Source: DATADF01 sp046263155
GTDB lineage: Bacteria; Actinomycetota; CADDZG01; WHSQ01
Direction of reading: 5' to 3'
Assembly (NCBI GenBank): GCA_046263155.1
Contig: JBHELF010000097.1
Coordinates: 1-33,399, forward strand
Length of the DNA stretch: 33,399 bases
Of the stretch, positions 7,041-13,485 are shown piece after piece (the first letter of the stretch is position 1; each line of letters starts with the position of its first letter). Position numbers and translations under genes: made by a program. The notes beneath the pieces are model-generated. The model searched no databases. It saw only the letters and a program-made list of their open reading frames with translations, and had not been told where the DNA came from.

Positions 7041-8646
7041 CTTCGGTCTGGTCGCGGACGGCCTCGTGCCTGTGGGTTCCATCTCCCCACTCGTCGCGCG
7101 GCAGCCGAACGTGGAAGACGGATCCCACGTCCACCTCGCTTTCGACCTGCAACTTCCCGTGAAGTTCGTCGACGAGGCTCTTCACGATCGAAAGGCCGAG
7201 GCCGAACCCGCTTCGCGGTGGAGCTCCCGGGGCACCCGCGAGCCGGGTAAATGGTTCGAACATCTCCCTGAGCCTGTCCTCGGCGATTCCCGGTCCTCTA
7301 TCGATGACGTCGATCAGGATCTCGGAAGGAAGCTCCTGGACGGCGATGGTTACCGGGGTGCCCGGCTCCGAATACTTAAGCGCGTTTTCAACCAGGTTCA
7401 ACAGAATGTGGTGAAGGGCTGTAACGCTTCCCCAGAAGCGGGGATGTTCGGTCTCTGACCTGATCTGCATCTGCCTGCCTTGACCGATCGAAGTCTCCTG
7501 GAGATCGGCGATCACCGCCTCGGCCACATCCCGTACGTCTACTACCTCTCTCTCGAGCTCTACGCCTGCTTCGATCCTTGCGCTCGTCAACACACCTTCC
7601 ACCAGATAGAGCAAGCGATTGCCTTGTCGTTCGATCGTCTCCATTGATTTGATGCTTTCTTCGAGGCTCACATCCGAGCGTCGCGTGATGCGCTTGGCGG
7701 TCGCAAGGATGACGGCGAGAGGGGTCCTGAATTCATGGGATACCGCCGAGACGAGCTGGCTCTTCACCTGATCGACCTGCTCGAGCCGGCTGATCATGTC
7801 TCTCTCCCGTTCGAAGATCCGCGCGTTAACGATCGCAATAGCGGCATGTTCCGCAAAGAGCTCCAGAGCAGTTAAGTCCTCAGGCCGAAAGGCCTTGTTT
7901 CCTCGTAGCTCGTTCAGATTCAAAACGCCTACCAGCTCTCCCTGGCGCGTGAGGGGAACGGAGATGGCCGAGAAAATGGCCTGGCCAGAACCCTCGGCCG
8001 CGGCGCGGGACTCGATCTCATCACCGCGCTGAACCAGAAGAGGGCGTTGTGTCATCGCGACTTTGCCTGCGACGCCATCGGTGATGGATTGCTTCGCTCC
8101 CAGAATCTGGCGCGCTCGCAATCCGACGACGGAGACGACTTCCAAGGTCTTTCCGTCGTTGCTGGGCAGCATGATCGATCCCTCCTCGCCGCCGAGTAGC
8201 TTCAGCGCGGACGAGAGGATCAGCTCGAGGACATCGTTGACGTCGAGCGTCGTGTTGAGTGCTTTGCCAACCTCCGCGAAGGCCGAGATGTCGGCCAGGC
8301 GGTTCGAGAGGGCTGCCCTCAAGACCCGTTCATCGATGAGCATCTGCGTCAGCCGTCGCAGGTGTCGCTCTCGTTCCATAACCAGAGCGAGGAATGTGAT
8401 CGCAAGGGCTACGACAAGCGCCGGCACGGCGTACGGAGGCAACTCGTCGAGGTTCAATGCGTCGGCGAGGAACTGCCGGGCCGCCGCAAAGACCGACACC
8501 GTTACGGCCACCAGAACCACGGTGAAGATCGAGATCGCCCACAGCTGCGACCGTCTTCGGTCGATAGAAGCCAGCGACAGTGACGCGGGCTCCTGCGCTA
8601 GGTCAGGCGGCGGGGGAAGGGGGAGTTCTTCGGTTTGGCGGGCCAT
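6943..8646 (-). CDS. Membrane-bound sensor histidine kinase (2 TM, GAF, HisKA, HATPase)
   Basis: The chosen ATG at 8646 gives 567 residues; a TTG four codons upstream (8658) is less likely. Two membrane helices (about 38-57 and 72-90) bracket a very short external loop of about 15 residues, so sensing probably occurs in the membrane or cytosol. A GAF domain spans about 120-275. The HisKA helix has H304 in AVSHEFRTPLAV. The ATPase domain has LLNLVENALKYS (N421), DRGPGI (D449) and GFGLGLSIVKSL (480-491). After LPRDEW the protein continues for ~47 residues with a Gln/Ser/Pro/Ala hexapeptide tail, which overlaps the opposing kinase gene by 98 bp. No receiver gene is adjacent on its own strand. 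It is downstream of bioY, with an inverted repeat in the gap. Confidence 0.91.
   Translation of the reverse strand: MARQTEELPLPPPPDLAQEPASLSLASIDRRRSQLWAISIFTVVLVAVTVSVFAAARQFLADALNLDELPPYAVPALVVALAITFLALVMERERHLRRLTQMLIDERVLRAALSNRLADISAFAEVGKALNTTLDVNDVLELILSSALKLLGGEEGSIMLPSNDGKTLEVVSVVGLRARQILGAKQSITDGVAGKVAMTQRPLLVQRGDEIESRAAAEGSGQAIFSAISVPLTRQGELVGVLNLNELRGNKAFRPEDLTALELFAEHAAIAIVNARIFERERDMISRLEQVDQVKSQLVSAVSHEFRTPLAVILATAKRITRRSDVSLEESIKSMETIERQGNRLLYLVEGVLTSARIEAGVELEREVVDVRDVAEAVIADLQETSIGQGRQMQIRSETEHPRFWGSVTALHHILLNLVENALKYSEPGTPVTIAVQELPSEILIDVIDRGPGIAEDRLREMFEPFTRLAGAPGAPPRSGFGLGLSIVKSLVDELHGKLQVESEVDVGSVFHVRLPRDEWGDGTHRHEAVRDQTEATPRPVQASQPVQSPQPARSPQAVQSPQAPPT
6956..7027. repeat. 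18-bp tandem repeat, four copies, coding on both strands
   Basis: Four consecutive 18-bp units lie at 6956-6973, 6974-6991, 6992-7009 and 7010-7027, with a partial fifth unit after. Copies differ by a few bases, mostly G/C exchanges (consensus close to GCCTGCGGAGACTGCACC, with GGCTGGG variants). On the plus strand they encode hexapeptides such as PAATAP, PAGTAP and AGETAP at the end of the soluble kinase. On the minus strand they encode PVQSPQ, PARSPQ and AVQSPQ at the end of the membrane kinase. Since 18 is a multiple of three, copy-number change would keep both reading frames open. Confidence 0.85.
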
Positions 8647-8665
8647 GGCGAACGTCAAGAGTAGC

Positions 8666-8692
8666 CTGAGGACCTATCCGATTCATCCTCAG
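8666..8692. repeat. Inverted repeat between bioY and the membrane kinase gene
   Basis: CTGAGGA at 8666-8672 is matched by its complement TCCTCAG at 8686-8692, with a 13-base loop. It sits in the 81-bp gap on the minus strand, about 20 bases before the kinase ATG. It could be an RNA hairpin ending bioY transcripts or an operator. There is no run of T after it in the transcribed direction. Confidence 0.35.
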
Positions 8693-8727
8693 TCAATGAG
8701 TCGACGGGCGCGCCGTCGGTGCGGGAA

Positions 8728-9441
8728 CTACTTCTTCTTCTTTATTGCCCTCGACCGGCTTGCTTCGACCTCTGTGTTCTTCGATTGCGGCTCCTCGTCT
8801 GCCTCAGGCGCGAGCGATTTCTCCGCGCGCATCGCATGGCGACCCTCTTTGCCGGCCAGTCGCCAGCCGGCCGGCAGTACCGCGGCAGCTATGAAGAGTT
8901 TCAACATATCGCCGATCACAAAGGGATAGAGACCGAAGTCGAGGGCGTCGTCGTATTGGTCGGCCTGCCCGATGATGGGAACGTCCAGAGCTGCTGAAAG
9001 CCAGACGACTCCCAGGCTGAAGATGACGATCTCGCCGATCAACATCGCGGATATCGATCCGCGCGTCGATCGATCCCAACCCTTCTCCGCCAACCAGCCC
9101 ACGATTACCGCGGCGATAACGAATCCCCACAGATAGCCGCCCGTTGCCGATGACAGTCCCAGCACGCGCGCGCCTTCCTGGCCCTCGGCGAAGAAAGGCA
9201 GTCCGAGCGCGCCCTCCGCGAGATACAGCAGAAGCGCAGCGCCTCCGCGCGCCCATCCGAGAGAGGCGCCCACCAAGAGCACGCCGAGCGTTTGACCCGT
9301 TATCGGTACGGGCGTTAAAGGAAGCCGGATATAGAGCTGGGCGAGCGCGGCGACGAACAGGCTTCCGAGACCGACTAGGACGATGTCCATAGTCAGCGTG
9401 CGCACGCGTCTGCGGGGGATCGCGTCGACGAGACTCGTCAC
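8728..9441 (-). CDS. bioY: Biotin transporter BioY (S component)
   Basis: The 237-residue integral membrane protein matches BioY, the substrate-binding S component of energy-coupling-factor biotin transporters. Recognisable parts are the first helix with FVAALAQLYIRLP followed by TPVPITGQTLGVLLVGASLG, the helix LYLAEGALGLPFF, the glycine-rich GGYLWGFVIAAVIVGWLAEKG, and the last helix pair around YPFVIGDMLKLFIAAAVLP. I place the start at GTG 9441 because AAAGGAG lies six bases upstream; a longer TTG start at 9459 would include that ribosome-binding site. After the last helix there is an unusual hydrophilic tail of about 45 residues ending in KKKK. No ECF ATPase or T component gene is adjacent, so it must share them from elsewhere or act alone. 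I found no BirA or BioR operator upstream. Confidence 0.93.
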   Translation of the reverse strand: MTSLVDAIPRRRVRTLTMDIVLVGLGSLFVAALAQLYIRLPLTPVPITGQTLGVLLVGASLGWARGGAALLLYLAEGALGLPFFAEGQEGARVLGLSSATGGYLWGFVIAAVIVGWLAEKGWDRSTRGSISAMLIGEIVIFSLGVVWLSAALDVPIIGQADQYDDALDFGLYPFVIGDMLKLFIAAAVLPAGWRLAGKEGRHAMRAEKSLAPEADEEPQSKNTEVEASRSRAIKKKK

Positions 9442-9447
9442 GAGCGG

Positions 9448-9454
9448 CTCCTTT
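9448..9454 (-). promoter_or_regulatory. Ribosome-binding site of bioY
   Basis: Minus-strand AAAGGAG ends six bases before GTG 9441. It decides between the GTG and the upstream TTG at 9459, in favour of the GTG. Confidence 0.7.
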
Positions 9455-9545
9455 GGCAAGGATTGAAGGGGTCGGAGTCTATCGAGTGCAAGCCCAGATT
9501 CGGCGGAATACCGGTGAACGACGTGCGGTTATCCTCGCTGGACCG

Positions 9546-9617
9546 GGCGGCGTGGCCGAGTGGTTTAGGCAAGGGCCTGCAAAGCCCTGTACAGCGGTTC
9601 GATTCCGCTCGCCGCCT
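9546..9617 (+). tRNA. tRNA-Cys (anticodon GCA)
   Basis: The acceptor stem GGCGGCG (9546-9552) pairs with CGCCGCC (9610-9616). The anticodon stem AGGGC/GCCCT (9572-9576 and 9584-9588) encloses the loop CT-GCA-AA, giving anticodon GCA at 9579-9581. The T-loop reads GGTTCGATTCC. The discriminator base at 9617 is T (U73), the known identity base for cysteine. CCA is not encoded; the next bases are CGA. It stands 66 bp before tRNA-Val, resembling the common Cys-Val tRNA pairing of actinobacteria. Confidence 0.95.
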
Positions 9618-9683
9618 CGACGTCATTCAGTGTTCCCTCCGATAACCGGCGAGGATGCCGCGCCGCTAAGATGCCGTGCTTGC

Positions 9684-9758
9684 GGGGCGTTAGCTCAGCG
9701 GGAGAGCGCTTGCTCGACAAGCAAGAGGTCAGTGGTTCAATCCCACTACGCCCCACCA
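9684..9758 (+). tRNA. tRNA-Val (anticodon GAC) with C at position 33
   Basis: The acceptor stem GGGGCGT (9684-9690) pairs with ACGCCCC (9748-9754), the discriminator is A (9755), and CCA is encoded at 9756-9758. The D-arm reads TAGCTCAGCGGGAGAGC and the T-arm AGTGG-TTCAATC-CCACT. The anticodon stem CTTGC/GCAAG (9709-9713 and 9721-9725) encloses TCGACAA, so the anticodon is GAC (9716-9718). The base before it, position 33, is C rather than the near-universal U. Shifting the loop to restore U33 would give CGA (Ser) but breaks the stem, and the molecule lacks the long variable arm of a serine tRNA. Confidence 0.93.
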
Positions 9759-9881
9759 GGAACAGACCTCGTGGCATACGCTCTGAGCGAGGACGATTGG
9801 CGTCTTGCGGCTCGCCGGAGAATGCCGAGACCGAGATCCCGGTGCCTCAAGCTGCGATAACCGGCATCCGATAAGACCTTG

Positions 9882-11027
9882 ATGAGCGACAACGGGCCGA
9901 TCTGGCGGGGCGATTCTTGGTGGCAGCAGCAAGGCGACGGCGCCTGGCTGCGCTGGCAACCGACTACAAGTTCCTGGGAGCGGCAGGTCGCGGGCCCTCC
10001 GCCCCCGACCCCTCCGGCTCATCTGATCTCCGACGCTCCGGCTACGTCGAGTGGGGCGGCCGTTCCGGCCGCTTCGGTCCCGGGACGCACGTCGGTCGAC
10101 GTGCTGCCCGCCGTCCCTCCAGGCCGGGGCTTCTCGTTCACCCCTCAGTCGCTCGGGCTCCGCCTGGCGGCCGGCGCACTTGTCCTCGTCGTGCTGTTGG
10201 CCGGAGGATTCCTCCTAACCCGACCGTCCGACGCGGGATCATCTGAGTCTCTGCAGGCGATCACGCTCGCGGCCGCCCACACTCGCGAGGCGGGCACGGC
10301 CAAGATGGCGATGACGATGTCGTTCAACGGGATCCCAGCTCCTACGGGCGGCGATTCGATCTCGATGAGCGCCAGCGGCGCGATGGATTTCGCACGGAAT
10401 CGCGGGACCCTGACAATGGACATGTCGTCGTTCGCACCCCCGGGGATGCCCGGAATGGGGCGGGTCCAGATGGTCTTCGATGAGTTCGTGGTTTACATGC
10501 AGATGCCCGGCATAGCCCAATTCGCGGGCGGAAAGTCCTGGCTCAAATTTGATGCCTCGGCCATGGCCCAGCAGCAGGGCGTGGATCTGCAATCGCTGTC
10601 GCAGTTCGGCAACAGCGACCCGACTCAGGGACTCCAGTATTTGGAGGGCGTTGCCGGAGAGGTGGAGGTAGTGGGGCAAGAGGTCGTGCGCGGACAGCCG
10701 ACGACGCACTACCGAGCCACGGTCGATTTAATCAAGGCCGCCGAGCAGGCCCCACCGAAGCTGCGCCAGCTGGCGGTGCAGTCAACCAAGGTGATTACCG
10801 ACCAGCTCGGAACGGATTCCATTCCGATGGACGTGTGGATCGACGACGCCGGACTTTTACGGCAGATGTACTACTCGCTGGACATGGGCGGTGTCGAGGG
10901 CATGCCCGAGGATGCGTCGATGACCATAACCATGCAGATGTACGACTTCGGAAGCAAGGTCCGGATCCGGGTGCCTCCTGCGTACCAGGTGGCCGACATT
11001 GCCCAGCTCGCCGGCGCGTCCCCCTAG
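9882..11027 (+). CDS. Membrane-anchored protein with N-terminal tryptophan motif and LppX/LprG-like outer domain
   Basis: The ATG at 9882 gives 381 residues. The N-terminus holds a tryptophan motif at residues 13-32 (WW-x-QQ-x-DG-x-WLRW-x6-W), then a Pro/Ala-rich linker, a VDVL motif at 72-75 and one transmembrane helix at about 92-113. The outer part, about 120-381, is beta-rich: repeated amphipathic strands, MSMSASGAMDF, GRVQMVFDEFVVYMQMP, KSWLKFDAS, and VVRGQPTTHYRATVDL followed by PMDVWIDDAGLLRQMYYSLD. This strand pattern and wording resemble the LppX/LprAFG and LolA-like lipid-binding lipoproteins of actinobacteria, so lipid or glycolipid handling outside the membrane is a reasonable but unproven guess. 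It is anchored by a helix, not a lipobox. Its N-terminal module is shared with the minus-strand protein at 673-1515. Confidence 0.82.
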   Translation: MSDNGPIWRGDSWWQQQGDGAWLRWQPTTSSWERQVAGPPPPTPPAHLISDAPATSSGAAVPAASVPGRTSVDVLPAVPPGRGFSFTPQSLGLRLAAGALVLVVLLAGGFLLTRPSDAGSSESLQAITLAAAHTREAGTAKMAMTMSFNGIPAPTGGDSISMSASGAMDFARNRGTLTMDMSSFAPPGMPGMGRVQMVFDEFVVYMQMPGIAQFAGGKSWLKFDASAMAQQQGVDLQSLSQFGNSDPTQGLQYLEGVAGEVEVVGQEVVRGQPTTHYRATVDLIKAAEQAPPKLRQLAVQSTKVITDQLGTDSIPMDVWIDDAGLLRQMYYSLDMGGVEGMPEDASMTITMQMYDFGSKVRIRVPPAYQVADIAQLAGASP

Positions 11028-11063
11028 GGAGGGAGGCCCCTTCGGCCGCTCGGGAACATCGGT

Positions 11064-11081
11064 CGCCCGTCTGGCGTTTTT
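11064..11081 (+). terminator. Weak hairpin plus T-run after the LppX-like gene
   Basis: CGCC (11064-11067) pairs with GGCG (11073-11076) around a five-base loop and is followed by five T residues (11077-11081). The stem is only four base pairs, so termination is uncertain. It ends exactly at the possible GTG start of the next small gene. Confidence 0.3.
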
Positions 11082-11087
11082 GTGAGC

Positions 11088-11294
11088 ATGAGACGACTCA
11101 CAGAACCTCAAGCACACCGCGAACGGCTCGCCGTGATCGAGGGCGACTATCCCGAGGGCATGGAGGCTCGGTGCGGCCTATGTGGCCGTCGTCAGCAGAT
11201 CCGCCAGGGGCAGCTTCTCGAGCGGCGCCGGAACAGCCACGAGGCCTCTCGTGTCTTCGTGTGCTCAGTCTGCTTGAAGGCGCGCGCCGCCTAA
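11088..11294 (+). CDS. Small four-cysteine (zinc-ribbon-like) protein
   Basis: This short gene encodes about 68 residues from ATG 11088; a GTG at 11082 would add two. The product is basic and has two CxxC pairs: CGLCGRRQ and, after about 30 residues, CSVCLKA near the end. Paired CxxC knuckles in so small a protein suggest a single zinc-ribbon site, and the Arg-rich middle (RQGQLLERRRNSHEASR) could contact nucleic acid. Similar small proteins are common and mostly uncharacterised. It lies between two genes on the same strand without overlap. No ribosome-binding site is evident, so the coding call rests mainly on the cysteine pattern. Confidence 0.6.
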   Translation: MRRLTEPQAHRERLAVIEGDYPEGMEARCGLCGRRQQIRQGQLLERRRNSHEASRVFVCSVCLKARAA

Positions 11295-11416
11295 CTCCTT
11301 CCTGAGCTCTTGCTCCTACCGGTTCGGGTCCAAGGTCCACCCGATCGCGGGAGTGTCTTCGCGCCCGGGACCCACGAGAATCGGTTACAGATTTGACGGG
11401 ACGAGAGGTTGCATCT

Positions 11417-12568
11417 GTGCGCTCTCAGGCGGCTTCCACATCTACTTCCAGACGTCGCCGCATGCCTGTTCCCGCCCAGGCGGCCGGCGCGTCGGACGGG
11501 GCGGCCGGGCTTCGTGCCCGGCCACTCACGTCTTTCGAATCTCCGTGGGGGCGGCTTTCGGATTCGTGGGCCGAGCGGGCTCGGAGGGCTCGCGCTCTGG
11601 CAATTCTTTTCGCCGCCGGAGGCTCACTGGTCCTCCTAACGCTTCTGCTCCCGCATCAACGAGCGCTCGCGGCGGAACAGGTGATCCGTCCCGTCCTCCT
11701 GGCTTTTGTTCTGGCCGCCGTGCTGCATCTAGGCGCGGGTCGGCTGCGGACCTGGACGGTTCACCTCTTTCTCACGGCGGGCACCGTCTTGATCAGTGCC
11801 GTGGTCTTCTTCGGCAGCTCCGCGGGTTCTTCGATCCCGTACTCGATTCTTTATGCCTGGGTCGCTCTTTACGCCTTCTATTTCTTTACGCTGGAGGCGG
11901 CCTTTGCGCACCTCGCCATCGCCGGGGGCCTCTACGCCTCGATCCTCCAGCTCAGCGGGGGCCAGGCATGGCTCGCGAGCTTGACGATCACATTTGGCGT
12001 CGTGGCGGTCACCGGGCTGATGGTCGGAGGGCTCGTAAATCAGGTGCGTCGCCTCGCTCAGACGGACGTGCTAACGGGCCTCGCCAATCGACGGACATGG
12101 GACGACGCATTTGAGCGGGAATTACTGCGCGCCGGCAGGCAGAACTCACCCTTGAGCCTGATCGTCTTGGACCTGGATGGCTTCAAGCAGATCAACGATG
12201 AGCAGGGCCATCTCGAGGGCGACCAGCTCCTCAAGGAGGTGTCGGCCGCGTGGCACGGGTGCATGCGGTCCACGGATGTGTGCGCGCGCCTGGGAGGCGA
12301 CGAGTTCGCGATGTTGCTTCCGGACTGCCGCCTGGACCAGTCCCGGCTGGTCGTCGATCGGCTGCGGGATTCCACGCGCGCGGCCTACTCGGCCGGAGTG
12401 ACGTCTTGGGACGGACGGGAGTCCCAGTCGAGCCTGATGGCCCGCGCGGACGAGGCCCTCTACGAGGCCAAACGGCGAGGCGCCGGGCGCGCGGTCTTCG
12501 TATCGGAGCTGGGCATGCCCATTTTCGAGGCGGCCGGAGCGGCCCAACCCTCGGTGGGGCCGAGATAG
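11417..12568 (+). CDS. Membrane-bound diguanylate cyclase (GGDEF)
   Basis: I place the start at GTG 11417, preceded by GAGAGG eight bases earlier; TTG 11393 and ATG 11462 are alternatives. The product has 383 residues. About six hydrophobic helices fill residues ~60-205 and form a membrane sensor region of no family I can name. The GGDEF domain follows: TDVLTGLANRRTW, LDLDGFKQINDEQGH with metal and nucleotide residues, and an intact GGDEF at 293-297. An RxxD inhibitory site (RSTD, 284-287) lies exactly five residues before it, as expected for product feedback by c-di-GMP. It should make c-di-GMP from two GTP at the membrane. It sits ~200 bp upstream of the Tad pilus locus on the same strand, a plausible regulatory link. 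Confidence 0.92.
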   Translation: MRSQAASTSTSRRRRMPVPAQAAGASDGAAGLRARPLTSFESPWGRLSDSWAERARRARALAILFAAGGSLVLLTLLLPHQRALAAEQVIRPVLLAFVLAAVLHLGAGRLRTWTVHLFLTAGTVLISAVVFFGSSAGSSIPYSILYAWVALYAFYFFTLEAAFAHLAIAGGLYASILQLSGGQAWLASLTITFGVVAVTGLMVGGLVNQVRRLAQTDVLTGLANRRTWDDAFERELLRAGRQNSPLSLIVLDLDGFKQINDEQGHLEGDQLLKEVSAAWHGCMRSTDVCARLGGDEFAMLLPDCRLDQSRLVVDRLRDSTRAAYSAGVTSWDGRESQSSLMARADEALYEAKRRGAGRAVFVSELGMPIFEAAGAAQPSVGPR

Positions 12569-12576
12569 TCCTCTGA

Positions 12577-12601
12577 GCGCCTCGGCCGGACCGCCGGGCG
12601 C
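12577..12601 (+). terminator. GC-rich hairpin after the diguanylate cyclase gene
   Basis: GCGCC (12577-12581) pairs with GGCGC (12597-12601), with further CGG/CCG pairing inside. It begins nine bases after the cyclase stop. No T-run follows, so it would be an actinobacterial-style hairpin terminator or simply GC-rich sequence. Confidence 0.3.
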
Positions 12602-12754
12602 CGCCCAAATTCGCCCTGTGGGCCCCTCAAGCGGAGGCGCCATATTGTCGATAGTCCTTGTGAGTGGGCTATGGCCTATCCAGATCGCCTGTCTGGGTGT
12701 GACCGATTTGGGCCATTTGCCAGGATGGAAGGAATACGGGCGGGCGGGATTGTG

Positions 12755-12763
12755 AAAGGAGGT
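12755..12763 (+). promoter_or_regulatory. Strong ribosome-binding site of flp
   Basis: AAAGGAGGT lies six bases before ATG 12770. It is one of the strongest Shine-Dalgarno sequences in the window and rules out the longer in-frame start at 12671. A strong site fits a highly expressed major pilin. Confidence 0.85.
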
Positions 12764-12769
12764 GCGGGA

Positions 12770-12952
12770 ATGCTCCACGGGCTTTTGAATCGTTTTCTCG
12801 AGCGCGTAAATGGACTCGAGAACGAGCGCGGGGCAACCATCGTTGAGTACGCGTTACTAGTGGCACTGATCGCTGTTGCCTTGATCGCTTCTTTGGACGG
12901 TCTGCGCGGCGCTATTGCAGGCACGTTCCAGGACATAGTGAACAAGCTGTAA
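12770..12952 (+). CDS. flp: Flp-type major pilin (type IVb prepilin)
   Basis: The 60-residue product is a classic Flp prepilin, the monomer polymerised by the Tad apparatus into an adhesive surface fibre. A hydrophilic leader of 21 residues ends with a glycine (NERG). It is followed by ATIVEYALLVALIAVALIA, in which E is at mature position +5 and Y at +6, the signature required for prepilin peptidase processing and assembly. The hydrophobic helix continues to about residue 43, with a short amphipathic end (FQDIVNKL). The start is fixed by the strong AAAGGAGGT upstream. It is the first gene of the pilus locus and is separated from tadE by about 150 bp holding a hairpin, which may allow pilin to be made in excess over the machinery. 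Confidence 0.96.
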   Translation: MLHGLLNRFLERVNGLENERGATIVEYALLVALIAVALIASLDGLRGAIAGTFQDIVNKL

Positions 12953-12989
12953 TCAGTTGTGGGCCTTTTTCCGATAGCAGGGATTGACT

Positions 12990-13007
12990 GGCGCAACTAG
13001 ATGCGCC
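12990..13007 (+). other. RNA hairpin between flp and tadE
   Basis: GGCGCA (12990-12995) and TGCGCC (13002-13007) form a perfect six-pair stem with a six-base loop. A-rich sequence follows (GAGGAAAAGACAA), not a T-run, so it is less like an intrinsic terminator than a stabilising or processing hairpin at the 3' end of the flp message. Confidence 0.45.
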
Positions 13008-13104
13008 GAGGAAAAGACAATCCTTTCGTTCGGCAACGCGTCGGCCCTGCGTGACTTGTTCGGTCGGCGCTTTCACACTCAACTCTCAGGGGCAGTTCGG
13101 ACTC

Positions 13105-13485
13105 ATGGGTTTACGGGGCATCGGTTCAGATCAAAGGGGCACCGCGGTGGTTGAACTGGCACTCGTCATAACGATTCTGCTCGTCGTCGTGTTCGGAATC
13201 GTGGAATTCGGTCGCCTCTTCAGCCGCTATCAGGTCTTTCAGGGCGCCGCACGCGAAGGGGCGCGCGTCGCTGCTGTGAGAGGTGCGGATTGGAGCGACG
13301 CGGTCTATGCCGCTTCCCAGCCCTACAGTCCGTCCAGCGCCCCTACAGCAAACCTTACTTGCACCGAAGAGACGATAGGCGAGCCCGTCACGGTGGGTTG
13401 GACCCAGTCCTTTGAGATCTCCATTCCCTTCCTTCCGGATATCACTCGAGATGTTCCTATCCGCGGAGTCTTTCGATGCGAATGA
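13105..13485 (+). CDS. tadE: TadE-family minor pseudopilin
   Basis: From ATG 13105 the product has 126 residues; an in-frame GTG at 13051 would add 18 residues with no family resemblance. The N-terminus reads DQRGTAVVELALVITILL: a glycine cleavage site followed by a hydrophobic helix with glutamate at +5, as in TadE/TadF pseudopilins processed by prepilin peptidase. The next segment, FGIVEFGRLFSRYQVFQGAAREGAR, is the recognisable TadE core. The C-terminal part is a small, beta-rich external domain with two cysteines (NLTC and FRCE at the very end). It probably initiates or caps the Flp fibre. The stop overlaps the start region of the following tadG-like gene, indicating translational coupling. 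Confidence 0.92.
   Translation: MGLRGIGSDQRGTAVVELALVITILLVVVFGIVEFGRLFSRYQVFQGAAREGARVAAVRGADWSDAVYAASQPYSPSSAPTANLTCTEETIGEPVTVGWTQSFEISIPFLPDITRDVPIRGVFRCE

Noticed and set aside
8063..8929. A 288-codon plus-strand frame across the membrane kinase and bioY
   Set aside because: Ser/Arg-rich shadow of two well-supported minus-strand genes, with no domain and no ribosome-binding site.
9565..9777. A minus-strand open frame with SGIEPL-type wording
   Set aside because: It is antisense to both tRNAs. Such GIEPL peptides are a well-known artefact of translating tRNA genes in reverse.
12671..12769. Longer start for the Flp pilin
   Set aside because: The extension has no pilin-like leader features, and the strong AAAGGAGGT six bases before 12770 marks the true start.
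12569..12769. Possible c-di-GMP riboswitch before flp
   Set aside because: Given the c-di-GMP genes nearby I looked for GEMM-type conserved loops and did not find them. A TTGTCG-like -35 near 12645 has no convincing -10 partner.
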